A DNA stretch of 41,675 nt, taken from NCBI GenBank assembly GCA_003697105.1, contig RFFQ01000011.1:1-41675 (forward strand). The letters run 5' to 3'. The notes under the pieces were generated by a model. The model had not been told where the DNA came from, ran no database searches, and worked only from the letters and a program-made list of their open reading frames with translations. Below are positions 1 through 10,200 of this stretch, one piece after another; positions within the stretch are counted from its first letter, which is position 1; every line of letters begins with the position of its first letter. The translations under genes were made by a program, and so were the position numbers. Source of the DNA: Gemmatimonadota bacterium (lineage in GTDB: Bacteria; 4572-55; J002).

Positions 1-2811
1 TGCACAGAGGTTTCAATTTACGAACCGCAGAATAACTGGCTGGTAACGCCGGATGATGGTAATCAATTGGAAATTCGGGTCACGGATTACAACACCCATT
101 TACCACAGTTCACCGGCTTAAAATTCCAGTATCGACCCCTTTTACCGCTGCCCAATCGGGTGGAATCTGGTGATCAAGAGGCAAGTTTGCGAAGTGTTGA
201 TCCGGCGGAACGATCCACCGGATCCGTGAGTAAAGGGCAATCCAACGTGGAAAAATCGATTGCCCTCGCCCAAAAAGGACTTAATCGACCGGAAGAATTG
301 GGCGATCTGCGCTCCAACGACTGGATCAACATGGCGACGGTGCGAGATAACAACGGCAACACCTACACCGGCGGGATTATCCCCAAAGACAGCCTCAATG
401 CCGGTTACGATATTTTTTTCTGGCGTTTTACGGAAGCGGAAGTACCGGATGGTGCGTACGAAATCCGCGTGGTGTCGCAATGTACGGGCGATGCGCCGGA
501 TGGGTCATCAGCAATTTTGAAAGGCGTGATCACCCGCCATTCGCCGCAGGTGTTCGGGCTACCCGAACCGGCGGATCAGGTGCTGGATCGGGGCGACCTG
601 ATTTCGATCTGGTTTGATAAGCCGATTGTCTGCGACGAAAGCCAACTGGAACCACAGGAGAACATCAAAATTACTGATACCGTCACCGATGAGGTCATCC
701 GTCCGCCGCAGTTGGAGTGGACCTGCTACGAAAATCAGTTAATACTGAACATCCCGATGGCGAATAATTCCGCCTACGAGAATCACGTATTACGGGCGGA
801 AGTAGGCAATAATTTTGGGGTCAATCCACCGACCGGCATTCAGGATTATTACGGCAATGTCGGCATCTGGAATCCGGTGACAGAACAAGCAGATTCAGTG
901 GTCACGTGGGAATTTCTGGTCAACCGGAATCCGGTCTTTTGGGACAACACGGTGGTCAACGCCGTGTTGTATGAAGGCGAAGGATTGACTATCGAGCGGG
1001 AACTGATCAACATCGGGGCGTATGCGGTGGATTTTGAACTCACCTCGCCGATGCTTGCCTCACTAGGGTTGTACATCAGCCCCCTCAGTGGGACATTACA
1101 ACCGGGCAGTCAGCAGACGATTACGATGGTTATTCCTCCGGAAGTGACCTTTGGTGTGTACGAAAATACGCTGACCGCTGAAACCGCGCTCGGTGACGAA
1201 CCGCTCAATATCCGGCTACAAGTGCTTTGTCACGAACCGGATTTCAGCTTTGACCCCTACCAATACCAATATTCGATGGGCATCACCGCCGTGGTGGATA
1301 TTGACGGGACACGTTCGACCGATATTTACGACCGGGTGGTGGCGTTTGTTGGCGATGACATTCGCGGGTTGGGATCGGTGCAGTACTTCCCCACCTTGCC
1401 GGAGGAGAATCGATACCAAGTGGCATTGACGGTCTTCAGTTCCAGTTCCAGTGGGGAAACGGTCAGTTTTCATGTATGGGATGCCTCCACCTGTAGCGAA
1501 TTGGGGCAAGTGCTGGAAACATACACCTTTGAAACGGATCGGGTGTTTGGTACACCGACCGCCCCCGATACGCTGCGGGCGACCAACCAGTTTGTTAAAA
1601 TCATTCCGCTCCATCAGGGTTGGACGTGGTTTTCCCTGAATGTTGCCAATGATGATATGTCGGTTAATACGCTGCTAAATTCCCTCACCCCAACCAGTAA
1701 TGACGAGATCAAAAGTCACAGTTCATTTTCCCGCTATTTTGGTGATGATGATACCGAATGGGCTGGGTCACTCTCCAGCCTTTCCAACGACAAAATGTAC
1801 ATGATCAAACTCGCGCAGGCGGATACGCTGGAGGTCATCGGTTACGCCATTGACCCCGATACGACCCAGATCAACCTTGCCGCCGGCTGGAACTGGATCA
1901 GCTACACGCCGGCATTCCCCCTGCCAATTAACAACGCTCTGGCACCGATTAGCAACGCCGTCAGTGGAGATTTGATCAAAAGTCAGCTTTCCTACGCCCA
2001 ATATGTGGAGAGTTTGGGTTGGATTGGTAGCTTGGTCTTTATGGAGTCTGATTTTGGCTACCGGGTGAAAGTGCAAAATGCGCAGAACTTCACCTATCCC
2101 AGCGGGCAGGTAGCCCGGTTTGATGCACCGTTGGTGGAGATCCGCACCCGTTCCGCGGAGGAATTGCCCCCCACTTGGCAGGTTGACCCCAACCGATTTG
2201 AAGCGAGCATGACAATCACCCACACCCTGCATCAGGATCAGCTTGAGATCACGAATCAGGTGCAGGCGATTGCGGCATTTGTGGATGATGCGTGTCGCGG
2301 GGTTGCTTATCCGTCGTATATCCCGGCATTGGATGAAACCCGTTTCTTCCTGCTGGTTCATGGGGATGTTAAATCTACTCAAGCGGTGACGTTTCGTGCC
2401 TTAACTGATGAAACCCTCCTTGAAAGCCCAGAGAAAGTCCCTTTTATGGCGGATGCAATGCTGGGTACCGTCGATTTGCCTTACCGGATCGAACTCAACC
2501 GCGGGAAATTGCAAGTGGAAACCGATATTCCGACACACTACCACCTGAGTCAGAACCACCCCAATCCATTTAACCCGCGAACGACGATCCGCTATGCCCT
2601 ACCGCAACAATCGACCATTGATCTGGCGATTTACGACGTACAGGGGAAACGGGTAGCCACACTGGTCAATGCCGATCAACCGGCCGGGTATTATGATGTA
2701 TTGTGGGAAGGGTTGGACGATCAACAGCAACCGGTGGCTTCGGGTATCTATTTTTATCGCATCCACGCCGGAGATTTTGAACAGACCCGACAACTCGTCT
2801 TGCTCCGCTAA
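1..2811 (+). CDS. Large secreted multi-domain protein with C-terminal sorting (FlgD-like) domain, 5'-partial
   Basis: The reading frame is open from base 1 without a stop, so the true start lies left of the window; 936 residues are visible. An Ig-like (Big_5-type) region lies near residues 180-290. A ~110-residue module with the core AFVGDDIRG lies at about 413-523 and a second copy (AFVDDACRG) at about 723-835. Between them are two related units starting GWTWFSL (about 540) and GWNWISY (about 629). The last ~95 residues (about 842-936) form the HPNPFNP...SGIYFYRI domain used in FCB bacteria as a type IX-like C-terminal sorting signal, related in fold to FlgD Ig. By family knowledge the protein is exported and surface-attached or released. 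No enzymatic motif is visible, and the missing N-terminus could carry one. The next gene follows after 79 nt and shares the repeated module, so co-transcription is likely. Confidence 0.85.
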   Translation, partial: CTEVSIYEPQNNWLVTPDDGNQLEIRVTDYNTHLPQFTGLKFQYRPLLPLPNRVESGDQEASLRSVDPAERSTGSVSKGQSNVEKSIALAQKGLNRPEELGDLRSNDWINMATVRDNNGNTYTGGIIPKDSLNAGYDIFFWRFTEAEVPDGAYEIRVVSQCTGDAPDGSSAILKGVITRHSPQVFGLPEPADQVLDRGDLISIWFDKPIVCDESQLEPQENIKITDTVTDEVIRPPQLEWTCYENQLILNIPMANNSAYENHVLRAEVGNNFGVNPPTGIQDYYGNVGIWNPVTEQADSVVTWEFLVNRNPVFWDNTVVNAVLYEGEGLTIERELINIGAYAVDFELTSPMLASLGLYISPLSGTLQPGSQQTITMVIPPEVTFGVYENTLTAETALGDEPLNIRLQVLCHEPDFSFDPYQYQYSMGITAVVDIDGTRSTDIYDRVVAFVGDDIRGLGSVQYFPTLPEENRYQVALTVFSSSSSGETVSFHVWDASTCSELGQVLETYTFETDRVFGTPTAPDTLRATNQFVKIIPLHQGWTWFSLNVANDDMSVNTLLNSLTPTSNDEIKSHSSFSRYFGDDDTEWAGSLSSLSNDKMYMIKLAQADTLEVIGYAIDPDTTQINLAAGWNWISYTPAFPLPINNALAPISNAVSGDLIKSQLSYAQYVESLGWIGSLVFMESDFGYRVKVQNAQNFTYPSGQVARFDAPLVEIRTRSAEELPPTWQVDPNRFEASMTITHTLHQDQLEITNQVQAIAAFVDDACRGVAYPSYIPALDETRFFLLVHGDVKSTQAVTFRALTDETLLESPEKVPFMADAMLGTVDLPYRIELNRGKLQVETDIPTHYHLSQNHPNPFNPRTTIRYALPQQSTIDLAIYDVQGKRVATLVNADQPAGYYDVLWEGLDDQQQPVASGIYFYRIHAGDFEQTRQLVLLR

Positions 2812-2890
2812 CATGGGAACCACGAAGGCTCGACGGAAACGGATTTGTACCTTCGAACCTTCGTGGGGGAAAACGAAAGGAAAGGCGATC

Positions 2891-5800
2891 ATGAAAACAA
2901 TCACTCTTTTTTGCGGGTTGTGGGTACTGTTGATGCCCTTCAGGGGGCTTGCCGCTCCCCCAGATTGGTCGGTGAGTGAGAATAGTTTTACCCGGCAAGC
3001 GAGCATGGTGGGCGAATTGTATCTGGATGAAGTGCCGCAAGGCAGTGATAATCTGGTGGCGGCATTTGTTGGGGGAGATGTACGAGGCGTTGCCGCGGCA
3101 GTTCCGGTGGGGAATCAGTGGCTCTACTTTATGACCCTTTACGCGAACACCAACGGCGAAACGATCACGTTTAAAGCCTATATCGACAGTCTGGATCAGG
3201 TAGTAACCATTGAAGAAACGGTGATTTTTACCGGCGGCGCGGAATATGGTGACCTCGCGGAACCCTTTTTGTGGCATGCTGGCGATCAATCGCCTCAGGT
3301 GGGCAATATCCCCGATCAAACCAGAGAAATCGGAAATGAATGGGTTGTAAATGCCGCAAATTTTGACCGGCAAACCAGCATTATCGGCGAACTTTATCTG
3401 AACGGAGTCGCCGAGGCAGATGGTAATAATCGTGTTGCGGCGGTTGTGGATGGAGAGATTCGAGGAACAGCACAAGCCGAGTTCTACATCGACCGGTGGC
3501 TCTTTTTTATGGATATTTACGCCAATACCGAAGGTGAAACCGTCACGTTCAAGGCGTATATCGCGGCGTTGGATCGGGTGGTGGCGATTAGCGAAACCAT
3601 CATTTTTGATTCTTCGACGGCTATCGGTGGCACATTTGACCCGTTTCTATGGCATGCCGACGATCAGGAACTACCGATTTTCGATTCCTTTGATCTGGAT
3701 GATTATCTGACCGAATTCGATGGTGATCCGGTGAATTGGAGCGTCTCCGGTCACACCGAACTTGTGGTGACCATCGACCCGGATAACATCGTGACCATTA
3801 ACCCACCCAATGCCTCTTGGTTGGGGAGTGAAACCCTCATTTTTACCGCTACGGACGGCACACCGGCGCAAAAATCGGATGCAGACACCGCGCAATTTTC
3901 CATCGTGCCGGTCGATCATCCCCCGCAGATCATGCAAATCCCACAGCAGCAAATCGGGCGATATGGGGAATTTGAGCCGATCCCACTGGATAATTATCTG
4001 ATCGAGGTGGATGGAGACAGTATTGACTGGAGCTATCAATTTATCCCCACGCCCAATCTCTATCCCCCGCCGAACTGGTCGATAAACCCCAATGACTTTA
4101 GCCTGACGATGAATATGATCATCCACGTGCAAGCACATGGGCGCGATGTCACCCCCAACGAGGGTCTGATTGGCGCGTTTGTGGGGGGTGAGGTGCGCGG
4201 GGTACAATTTGATATGGTCAATGGCGGTGAGGTGGGATGGCTCTATTTTTTGACCGTTTACGCCAATACAGAAGGCGAATTGGTGGAATTTCGGTTTTAT
4301 GATACGCCGGTAAATGATTCGCTACTCATCAATGATACGGTTATTTTTAACAGCAGTGAAACCTACGGCACCGTCGATGAACCGCTGGTCTTTACCGCCG
4401 GACATTTTTCGCTGACCATTGACGACCAAAATGTAGCAACGCTGAACGTCATCAACCCGGAATGGGCGGGGTTTGTGGGGCTGATGTTTTTTGCACAGGA
4501 TGTCGGCACCCTGCATGAATACCAAGCGGAGACCTTTTGGGGGTTCAATGTGGATTGGTTTTACGAACCCATCGTCTCGGACATCCCGAATCAGACCGTC
4601 GAGCAGGGCACTCCGTTTGCGGTAATTCCGCTAGATAATTACGTGCAAGAATTTGATGATGACCCCATCCTGTGGAGCGCTGAAGGCAACACGGATTTAC
4701 AGGTATCGATCAACGGGCAAAACGAAGCGACGATCACCCCGCCGGATACCAACTGGACGGGATCGGAGACGGTTCGATTCATTGCCACGGAAAACACATT
4801 TCTGAGGTATGCCGATGATGACGAAGCCACCTTTACCATCCTACCTCGCGACAACCCACCGCAAGTCACATCCATTGCGGATCAAACGATCATTGCTGAA
4901 ACGGATACGTTTAGCGTGTTCGATCTGGATGATCACCTGATTGAAATGGACAATGATACCGTGGTCTGGGCATTCCAGCCGCAAATTCAACCGCAGGGGG
5001 AACCGCTTCCTGACTGGGTGGTGAACGCGGGGAATTTTTCGTTCCGGCAGGATGTCACCATCCGGGTGGAATCGTTTGGGCGGACAACCGCCGGGGCAGG
5101 GCATCGGTTGGCGGCGTTCATCGGAGATGAAATTCGCGGGCTGGCGACACCTACCCGAAGTGGGCAGTTTGGATGGTTGTATTATCTCAGCGTGTATGCT
5201 AATCAGAGTGGGGAAACCGTCCATTTCCGTTTTTATGATGCTGAGGCGCAGACGGTTTTTCCGGTTGCAGATTCGATCTCATTTACCACCGGCATTTTGG
5301 GATCACCGACGGCTCCAGTGGAATTGCAGGCGGGAAATCTGGACATTTCCATTGATGATCAACATCGGGTGTACCTGAATCTCAGCGATCCGGATTGGCG
5401 GGGTGTGTTACCAATCCAATTCACCGCGCAGGATTCTGGCACTCTGCACGGATACCGCGACAGTACCCTCGCCACGTTTACTGTACTGGGTAACATGAAT
5501 TTTGTATCCAGCACCATTGATCAACCGGAGACAACCGCCGTGTACCGGCATCAGGCGGATCAGCTCATTGCCGCCATTCCGGTAGTGATGGCAGACACCG
5601 AAGCGCCGCTGAGTGTCACTCAATTTGATTTCAGCACGGGGGGTTCCACCGATCCGGCAACGGACATCGAGCATGCCCGACTGTATCACACCCTAACGGA
5701 TACCTTTTCCACCGATCACCTGTTCGGAGAATTTGAGTCACCGAATGGCAATTTCAGCATTACGGGGTCGGAGCAATTACAAGAGGGAATCAATTATTTT

Positions 5801-7132
5801 TGGTTGACCTACTCGATCCCCTCCGATGCGACACCGGGCAATATTGTCGATGCGGAATACACCGCTGTGACCATTGGCGGCAACTCGGAAACACCCCAAA
5901 CGACAAGTGTTGAGGGACGCCGTGAGGTGAGTCCGATACAAGCGACAACCCGTAGGGGCACATTGGCGGATGGACAGACCCAAATTTTTGAGATTGATGA
6001 CCAACCATCTGCCCAAACGCAGTGGAACCAGAGCAGTGGTACCTTACCGACGGATTTAGCGGTGTTTGTCGTGCCGGATCAGCCGTATAATTTTGAGGTC
6101 ATTAATGCCCTACCTCGTTACTGGATGTTTCATGCTACCGGCGGGTCGTCTGGCTGGCAGGCAGTTACGCGCTTGTACTATCCGGAAAGTGACCTAAATG
6201 GATTTGATGAGGAAACGCTGGCGATCTGGTCAACCGATGATGGCGGCTTGAGTTGGACGGAGGTCATCATCACCCAACGAAACACCACCGAAAACTGGCT
6301 GGAAGGGGATGTTTCTGCTTTTTCGGAATTTATCATTACGGATGGTAACGCCCCCACCCGACCCCAAATTGATGTTGATTCACTGGGAATTGAGCTATCC
6401 GTGAATTGGGATCAAAACGGGGTGGATACCTTGACGGTAACCAATTCCGGTGACGGTCCGTTGGTGTTTCAGATTTTTGAAGACATCGACTGGCTCGATC
6501 TGAGCCGTAGCGCAGATACCCTTGATCCCAGTCAGGCTGTGCCGATTCAGGTCATGGTCGATGCGACGCAACTATCCATCGGTACGCATCAGGATACATT
6601 GCACATCCATAGCAATGACCCGAACACCCCAACAGTGGAAGTTTCAATCTCGATCACAGTGACCACCCCAGAACTTCAGGTTGATGTTGATCATGTCAAC
6701 TTCGGAGCGCAGCGTCTCTACAGTCCGGTGGATACGACCATCACGATTACCAACACCGGGGATGGCATGCTAACCATGACTATTCAGGAGTTAGCCGGAA
6801 ATAACAGCAACCAATTCCAACTTGTCACCGGAGTAGAAACCGTTCTGTTAAATCCCAGTGAGTCGTATCCGATGACCCTTCGTTTTCTGCCGACGAGTGC
6901 GGGTGAAAAGCAGGCACAAATCACACTGGTAAGCAACGATCCCGAAGCGTCGGAGCAGGTAATTCATCTGATCGGTACCGGTACATACGATTTGACCGGT
7001 GACCTGATTTTAGATGATCGCGATCTTCAATTGCTGATGGATAATTGGGGAGATCCGGGGTACGACCTTACCGGAGATGGTAAAGTTACTGTTGAAGATA
7101 TTCAACTGTTAGTGACTCGCATCGCACCCTAA
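2891..7132 (+). CDS. Giant secreted repeat protein: AFVG-module/cadherin-like repeats with C-terminal dockerin-like domain
   Basis: I chose ATG 2891 because it follows an AAAGGA-like ribosome site and begins a signal peptide (MKTITLFCGLWVLL...GLAA); the frame is open further upstream but overlaps the previous gene. It encodes 1413 aa. Four copies of a ~110-residue module with core AAFVGxEVRG lie near residues 24-137, 151-260, 394-504 and 706-817. They are interleaved with cadherin/putative-Ig type repeats (IPxQT...LDDYL.E.D.D...W; one intact copy near 560-652). A BNR_assoc_N-like domain follows at about 870-1013, then BACON/choice-of-anchor-D-like domains at about 1157-1365. The last ~47 residues hold two EF-hand-like dockerin loops, the second (DLTGDGKVTVED) a good calcium-binding match and the first degenerate. 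It probably acts as an extracellular adhesive or scaffold protein. No catalytic motif is seen. Unlike the preceding gene it has no C-terminal sorting domain. Confidence 0.88.
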   Translation: MKTITLFCGLWVLLMPFRGLAAPPDWSVSENSFTRQASMVGELYLDEVPQGSDNLVAAFVGGDVRGVAAAVPVGNQWLYFMTLYANTNGETITFKAYIDSLDQVVTIEETVIFTGGAEYGDLAEPFLWHAGDQSPQVGNIPDQTREIGNEWVVNAANFDRQTSIIGELYLNGVAEADGNNRVAAVVDGEIRGTAQAEFYIDRWLFFMDIYANTEGETVTFKAYIAALDRVVAISETIIFDSSTAIGGTFDPFLWHADDQELPIFDSFDLDDYLTEFDGDPVNWSVSGHTELVVTIDPDNIVTINPPNASWLGSETLIFTATDGTPAQKSDADTAQFSIVPVDHPPQIMQIPQQQIGRYGEFEPIPLDNYLIEVDGDSIDWSYQFIPTPNLYPPPNWSINPNDFSLTMNMIIHVQAHGRDVTPNEGLIGAFVGGEVRGVQFDMVNGGEVGWLYFLTVYANTEGELVEFRFYDTPVNDSLLINDTVIFNSSETYGTVDEPLVFTAGHFSLTIDDQNVATLNVINPEWAGFVGLMFFAQDVGTLHEYQAETFWGFNVDWFYEPIVSDIPNQTVEQGTPFAVIPLDNYVQEFDDDPILWSAEGNTDLQVSINGQNEATITPPDTNWTGSETVRFIATENTFLRYADDDEATFTILPRDNPPQVTSIADQTIIAETDTFSVFDLDDHLIEMDNDTVVWAFQPQIQPQGEPLPDWVVNAGNFSFRQDVTIRVESFGRTTAGAGHRLAAFIGDEIRGLATPTRSGQFGWLYYLSVYANQSGETVHFRFYDAEAQTVFPVADSISFTTGILGSPTAPVELQAGNLDISIDDQHRVYLNLSDPDWRGVLPIQFTAQDSGTLHGYRDSTLATFTVLGNMNFVSSTIDQPETTAVYRHQADQLIAAIPVVMADTEAPLSVTQFDFSTGGSTDPATDIEHARLYHTLTDTFSTDHLFGEFESPNGNFSITGSEQLQEGINYFWLTYSIPSDATPGNIVDAEYTAVTIGGNSETPQTTSVEGRREVSPIQATTRRGTLADGQTQIFEIDDQPSAQTQWNQSSGTLPTDLAVFVVPDQPYNFEVINALPRYWMFHATGGSSGWQAVTRLYYPESDLNGFDEETLAIWSTDDGGLSWTEVIITQRNTTENWLEGDVSAFSEFIITDGNAPTRPQIDVDSLGIELSVNWDQNGVDTLTVTNSGDGPLVFQIFEDIDWLDLSRSADTLDPSQAVPIQVMVDATQLSIGTHQDTLHIHSNDPNTPTVEVSISITVTTPELQVDVDHVNFGAQRLYSPVDTTITITNTGDGMLTMTIQELAGNNSNQFQLVTGVETVLLNPSESYPMTLRFLPTSAGEKQAQITLVSNDPEASEQVIHLIGTGTYDLTGDLILDDRDLQLLMDNWGDPGYDLTGDGKVTVEDIQLLVTRIAP

Positions 7133-7153
7133 AAATGTGTACCCGTTAGAAGT

Positions 7154-7207
7154 AGAGTCATTCATTTAACAGATAGACTCTTTACCGGCAAGAGGCATTG
7201 TGCCGGT
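7154..7207. other. Two inverted repeats between convergent genes, possible weak bidirectional terminator
   Basis: The 74-nt gap between convergent stop codons holds two inverted repeats: AGAGTC (7154-7159) with GACTCT (7176-7181), and a perfect 7-bp pair ACCGGCA (7184-7190) with TGCCGGT (7201-7207). The position suits transcript ends on both strands. Neither is followed by a strong T-run, so termination is an inference from location. Confidence 0.35.
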
Positions 7208-10200
7208 CAATATTTAAATTTGAGCTTTACATCGGCGTTATATTCCCCTTTTTCATCGGTTTCGCCTTCCAGCGAGAGCCAGCGGTTGATGATGTAATCC
7301 ACTTTGAGGCGTTGTTCAGCGCTGGAGAGCAAATCGCGAGAGTAACTCACGAACAAATCTTGTTCTCCTACACGGAAAATTTTGCCAACGGTGACTCGCA
7401 CACTGCGTTCATCATCTTCGTCACTAAACAGGCGGGTTTCCAAATCAAATTGGTCTAATTGAGTGGCTTTCCGGGCTTCACTTGCCAGTAAGGATTCCAA
7501 AATTCCTTGAGCCGTAATCCGAATTTCATCCGAAAAAAACTGGTCGGTACCGAAGGTCTCCTCAAACTCTTCCCATGTCATGTTGGAGGCAAGGAGGGTT
7601 AAAATATCTTGTTCGGTTAGAGCACGTTCATCACAATAGAGTGTAATTTCTGGTTCCAGCACAGTACCAGTCATCTGAAAGCGGATGGTCAGGTCGTTCT
7701 CCCGCCGGCGCCCGCGCACAAGGATGCTCCCCTGCATTTCGATTTCAGGATTCAGGTCACTGGTGTTCGTGAAACGGAAATGCCCGGAATCAATGAAAAA
7801 TTGCTTGCCAAAAAAGGTATAATCTCCCCGCACGGACATCATCCCCCCCCGCACAAACATCTCCCCGTTGACTAGCCGGGCGCCAATTGCCCCAATATCG
7901 GGGTCCGTGGTTAATTGGATATTCGCCTGCCCATTGCGTAGCCAGAATCGTTGCCCCAGATCGACTTCCATATCGATTACAATCGGCGATTCCGCCGGTT
8001 CAGTAATCCGGTACGGTTCTTTTCCCACAACCACTCCAAAGGGTAAATAACTGACGCCTTCGATCACTTGGGTGGTACCTTCCACCAAAGGTTCCCAAAA
8101 TGTACCGATCAAACGCGCGTTAACATTCACTTTGCCTTTTAGGTAATATTCCGGCAGATGAATCTCTACTTGGGAGGCACGAGCCCTAAAATTAAGCTGG
8201 TCTGGTAGCCAATTTTTGAGGGTGGCTTCCCCGTTGCCACGCACCCTGCCGCCGCCCCACAACGCCTCTAATTTGGTCAAGATCACCCGGTCTCCCATAA
8301 AGCGAAAATCGGCGGTGAGGTTTGTAAACCGCTGGTGAAACGGATGGTACTCAAACGCACCATCATACAGCCGGATATGCCCATCGTAACGAGGACTCCC
8401 CACATAGCCGCCCACCAAAATAGAGCCATTGGCATAGCCTTGCTTGATGGTGATCTCCTGCGAAAGCACGTTGAACAAGGTGGGTAAAAGGTTGATCACC
8501 TCAATATCCATTTCAAATTGACGTTCCTGATGAAATCGATCCCGAACCGGCAGAAAAGCCAAGTCAACCGGCACGTACCCCCTCGCCTGAAGAAGGACGC
8601 TAGGGTCTTGGACACTGAACTGCCGGATATGGAAGGTGCGATCGGCATAATCAAATTTCCCCAATACCTGATTGAGATGCAGGGTATCTGCGCGGGTATC
8701 GGGGATGGGCAGGTCGAAGGATTCTAGGTAAAAAATCACATCAGACAACTGAAAATCGGGGATGGTAAATTCCGGCTGGGCGACCGTCCCGGCAAGATGA
8801 GCCGAAAAATCCAGATCGCCCTCTATCCGGTACGGAATGTCGGTTACCATGCGTCCCAGACGCCGGAGTTGCCGCAACCGAAAATCCGAGCACTGAAAAT
8901 CCGCCTGAAGTGCGGGGTCTGTCTGTAAAAACACCTGCCCGCTTCCGGAGAGTCGCCCCCCATTGATTCCCACTTCAAACGGCATTAGATCGATCTGCTC
9001 CCCATAGGTCACACAGACCTGCAACGGGGTGTGATTCTGGATGGTGAGCAATCGCTCTTCTGGTCTCTGAGAGAGAATCTTCAAGGAATCAACCCACGTT
9101 GTCCACTCCGTTTCCGTAAAATGGGATTCAACCCGGGCGATGACCTGATGGCGCACGTTGGGGAATGGCGCCCAGTGCACTCCCTGAGCTATCAGGGATG
9201 GAACATTGGCATAGGTTACATTTCCGGCGGCACGAATGGTCAAGGTATCGATGCTCACCCCCCTTGCCGGTAGGTGCAGATTATACACGCTACCACTGAC
9301 ATTGCCATCCATAAAGGTGAACAAATTCTGAATATCACAGCGACCTGCCGCCAGGTCCCAGGTGACCTGTCCGGAGGGTGTAGCGCCTGCTTGCAGGACA
9401 AATTCACCGTAAATCGCCGGGTCAAGGATGGATCCCCGCAGATGTCCCCACCCGGCGACCCGTCCTTGATAACCGTGCCAGCCGTACAAATCCATATATT
9501 GCCCCCAAGCGACATTTTCCCCCCAAAATCTCAGGTTGCAAGCATCGGGATCGGTCCCGATGGCACCGGAAGCCCACACTTCAGCATCTAGGGTTCGGGC
9601 ACGGTAGAGCGGCGCTTCTACCCGGTATTCGATCTGATTCCATACTTCCAACCGGATGCTGTCGGCTTGTGCTTCCGTTGCCCACAGTTTCCGCACCCGG
9701 CTACGATCCAGTTTAACACTTCCTTCCAGTTCCAGCCACCGTTCTGGAATGCCCCGTCCGGTCAGGCGTACCCAACCGGAAAGGTCACTTTCAAAATCCG
9801 GCGGGTTTCCCTCAAAAAAGCGTTGGGCGTTGGCGTGTTCCACATGAAGGGTAAAATCATAGCCGGGACCGTCAGGCACATTGGCATCCACGATAATGTC
9901 TCCCGTCACTGCGGCATCTTCCAACAATCCAGCGGTATGCCGTAAATAAGAGACCCGGTCTCGCAGTTCATAATCCGTCTGGAGCGCTTCGACTTCATAA
10001 CCGTACAGCATGCCCGTATCCACCAGCGTAAACGTCGCTTGAATATGAGGATTACTGGGGTAGCCTTGAATGGTACCCTGATCAAATGCAAGCGTACCGG
10101 TAATATCCCCCGGGTTACCAAACAGCGGGACAATTTCCGCCATAGAGACTTCACCGGCGTCGAGGTTGATATCGAGATAGGTATCCTCGCGGGCAATCAC

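Noticed and set aside
1768-2382. 204-residue minus-strand open frame inside the first secreted-protein gene
   Set aside because: It lies fully antisense to a well-supported multi-domain protein and has no recognisable domain or ribosome site.
2666-3475. 269-residue minus-strand open frame across the first two genes
   Set aside because: It is antisense to the sorting domain, the intergenic gap and the signal peptide of the second gene; its composition looks like a shadow frame.
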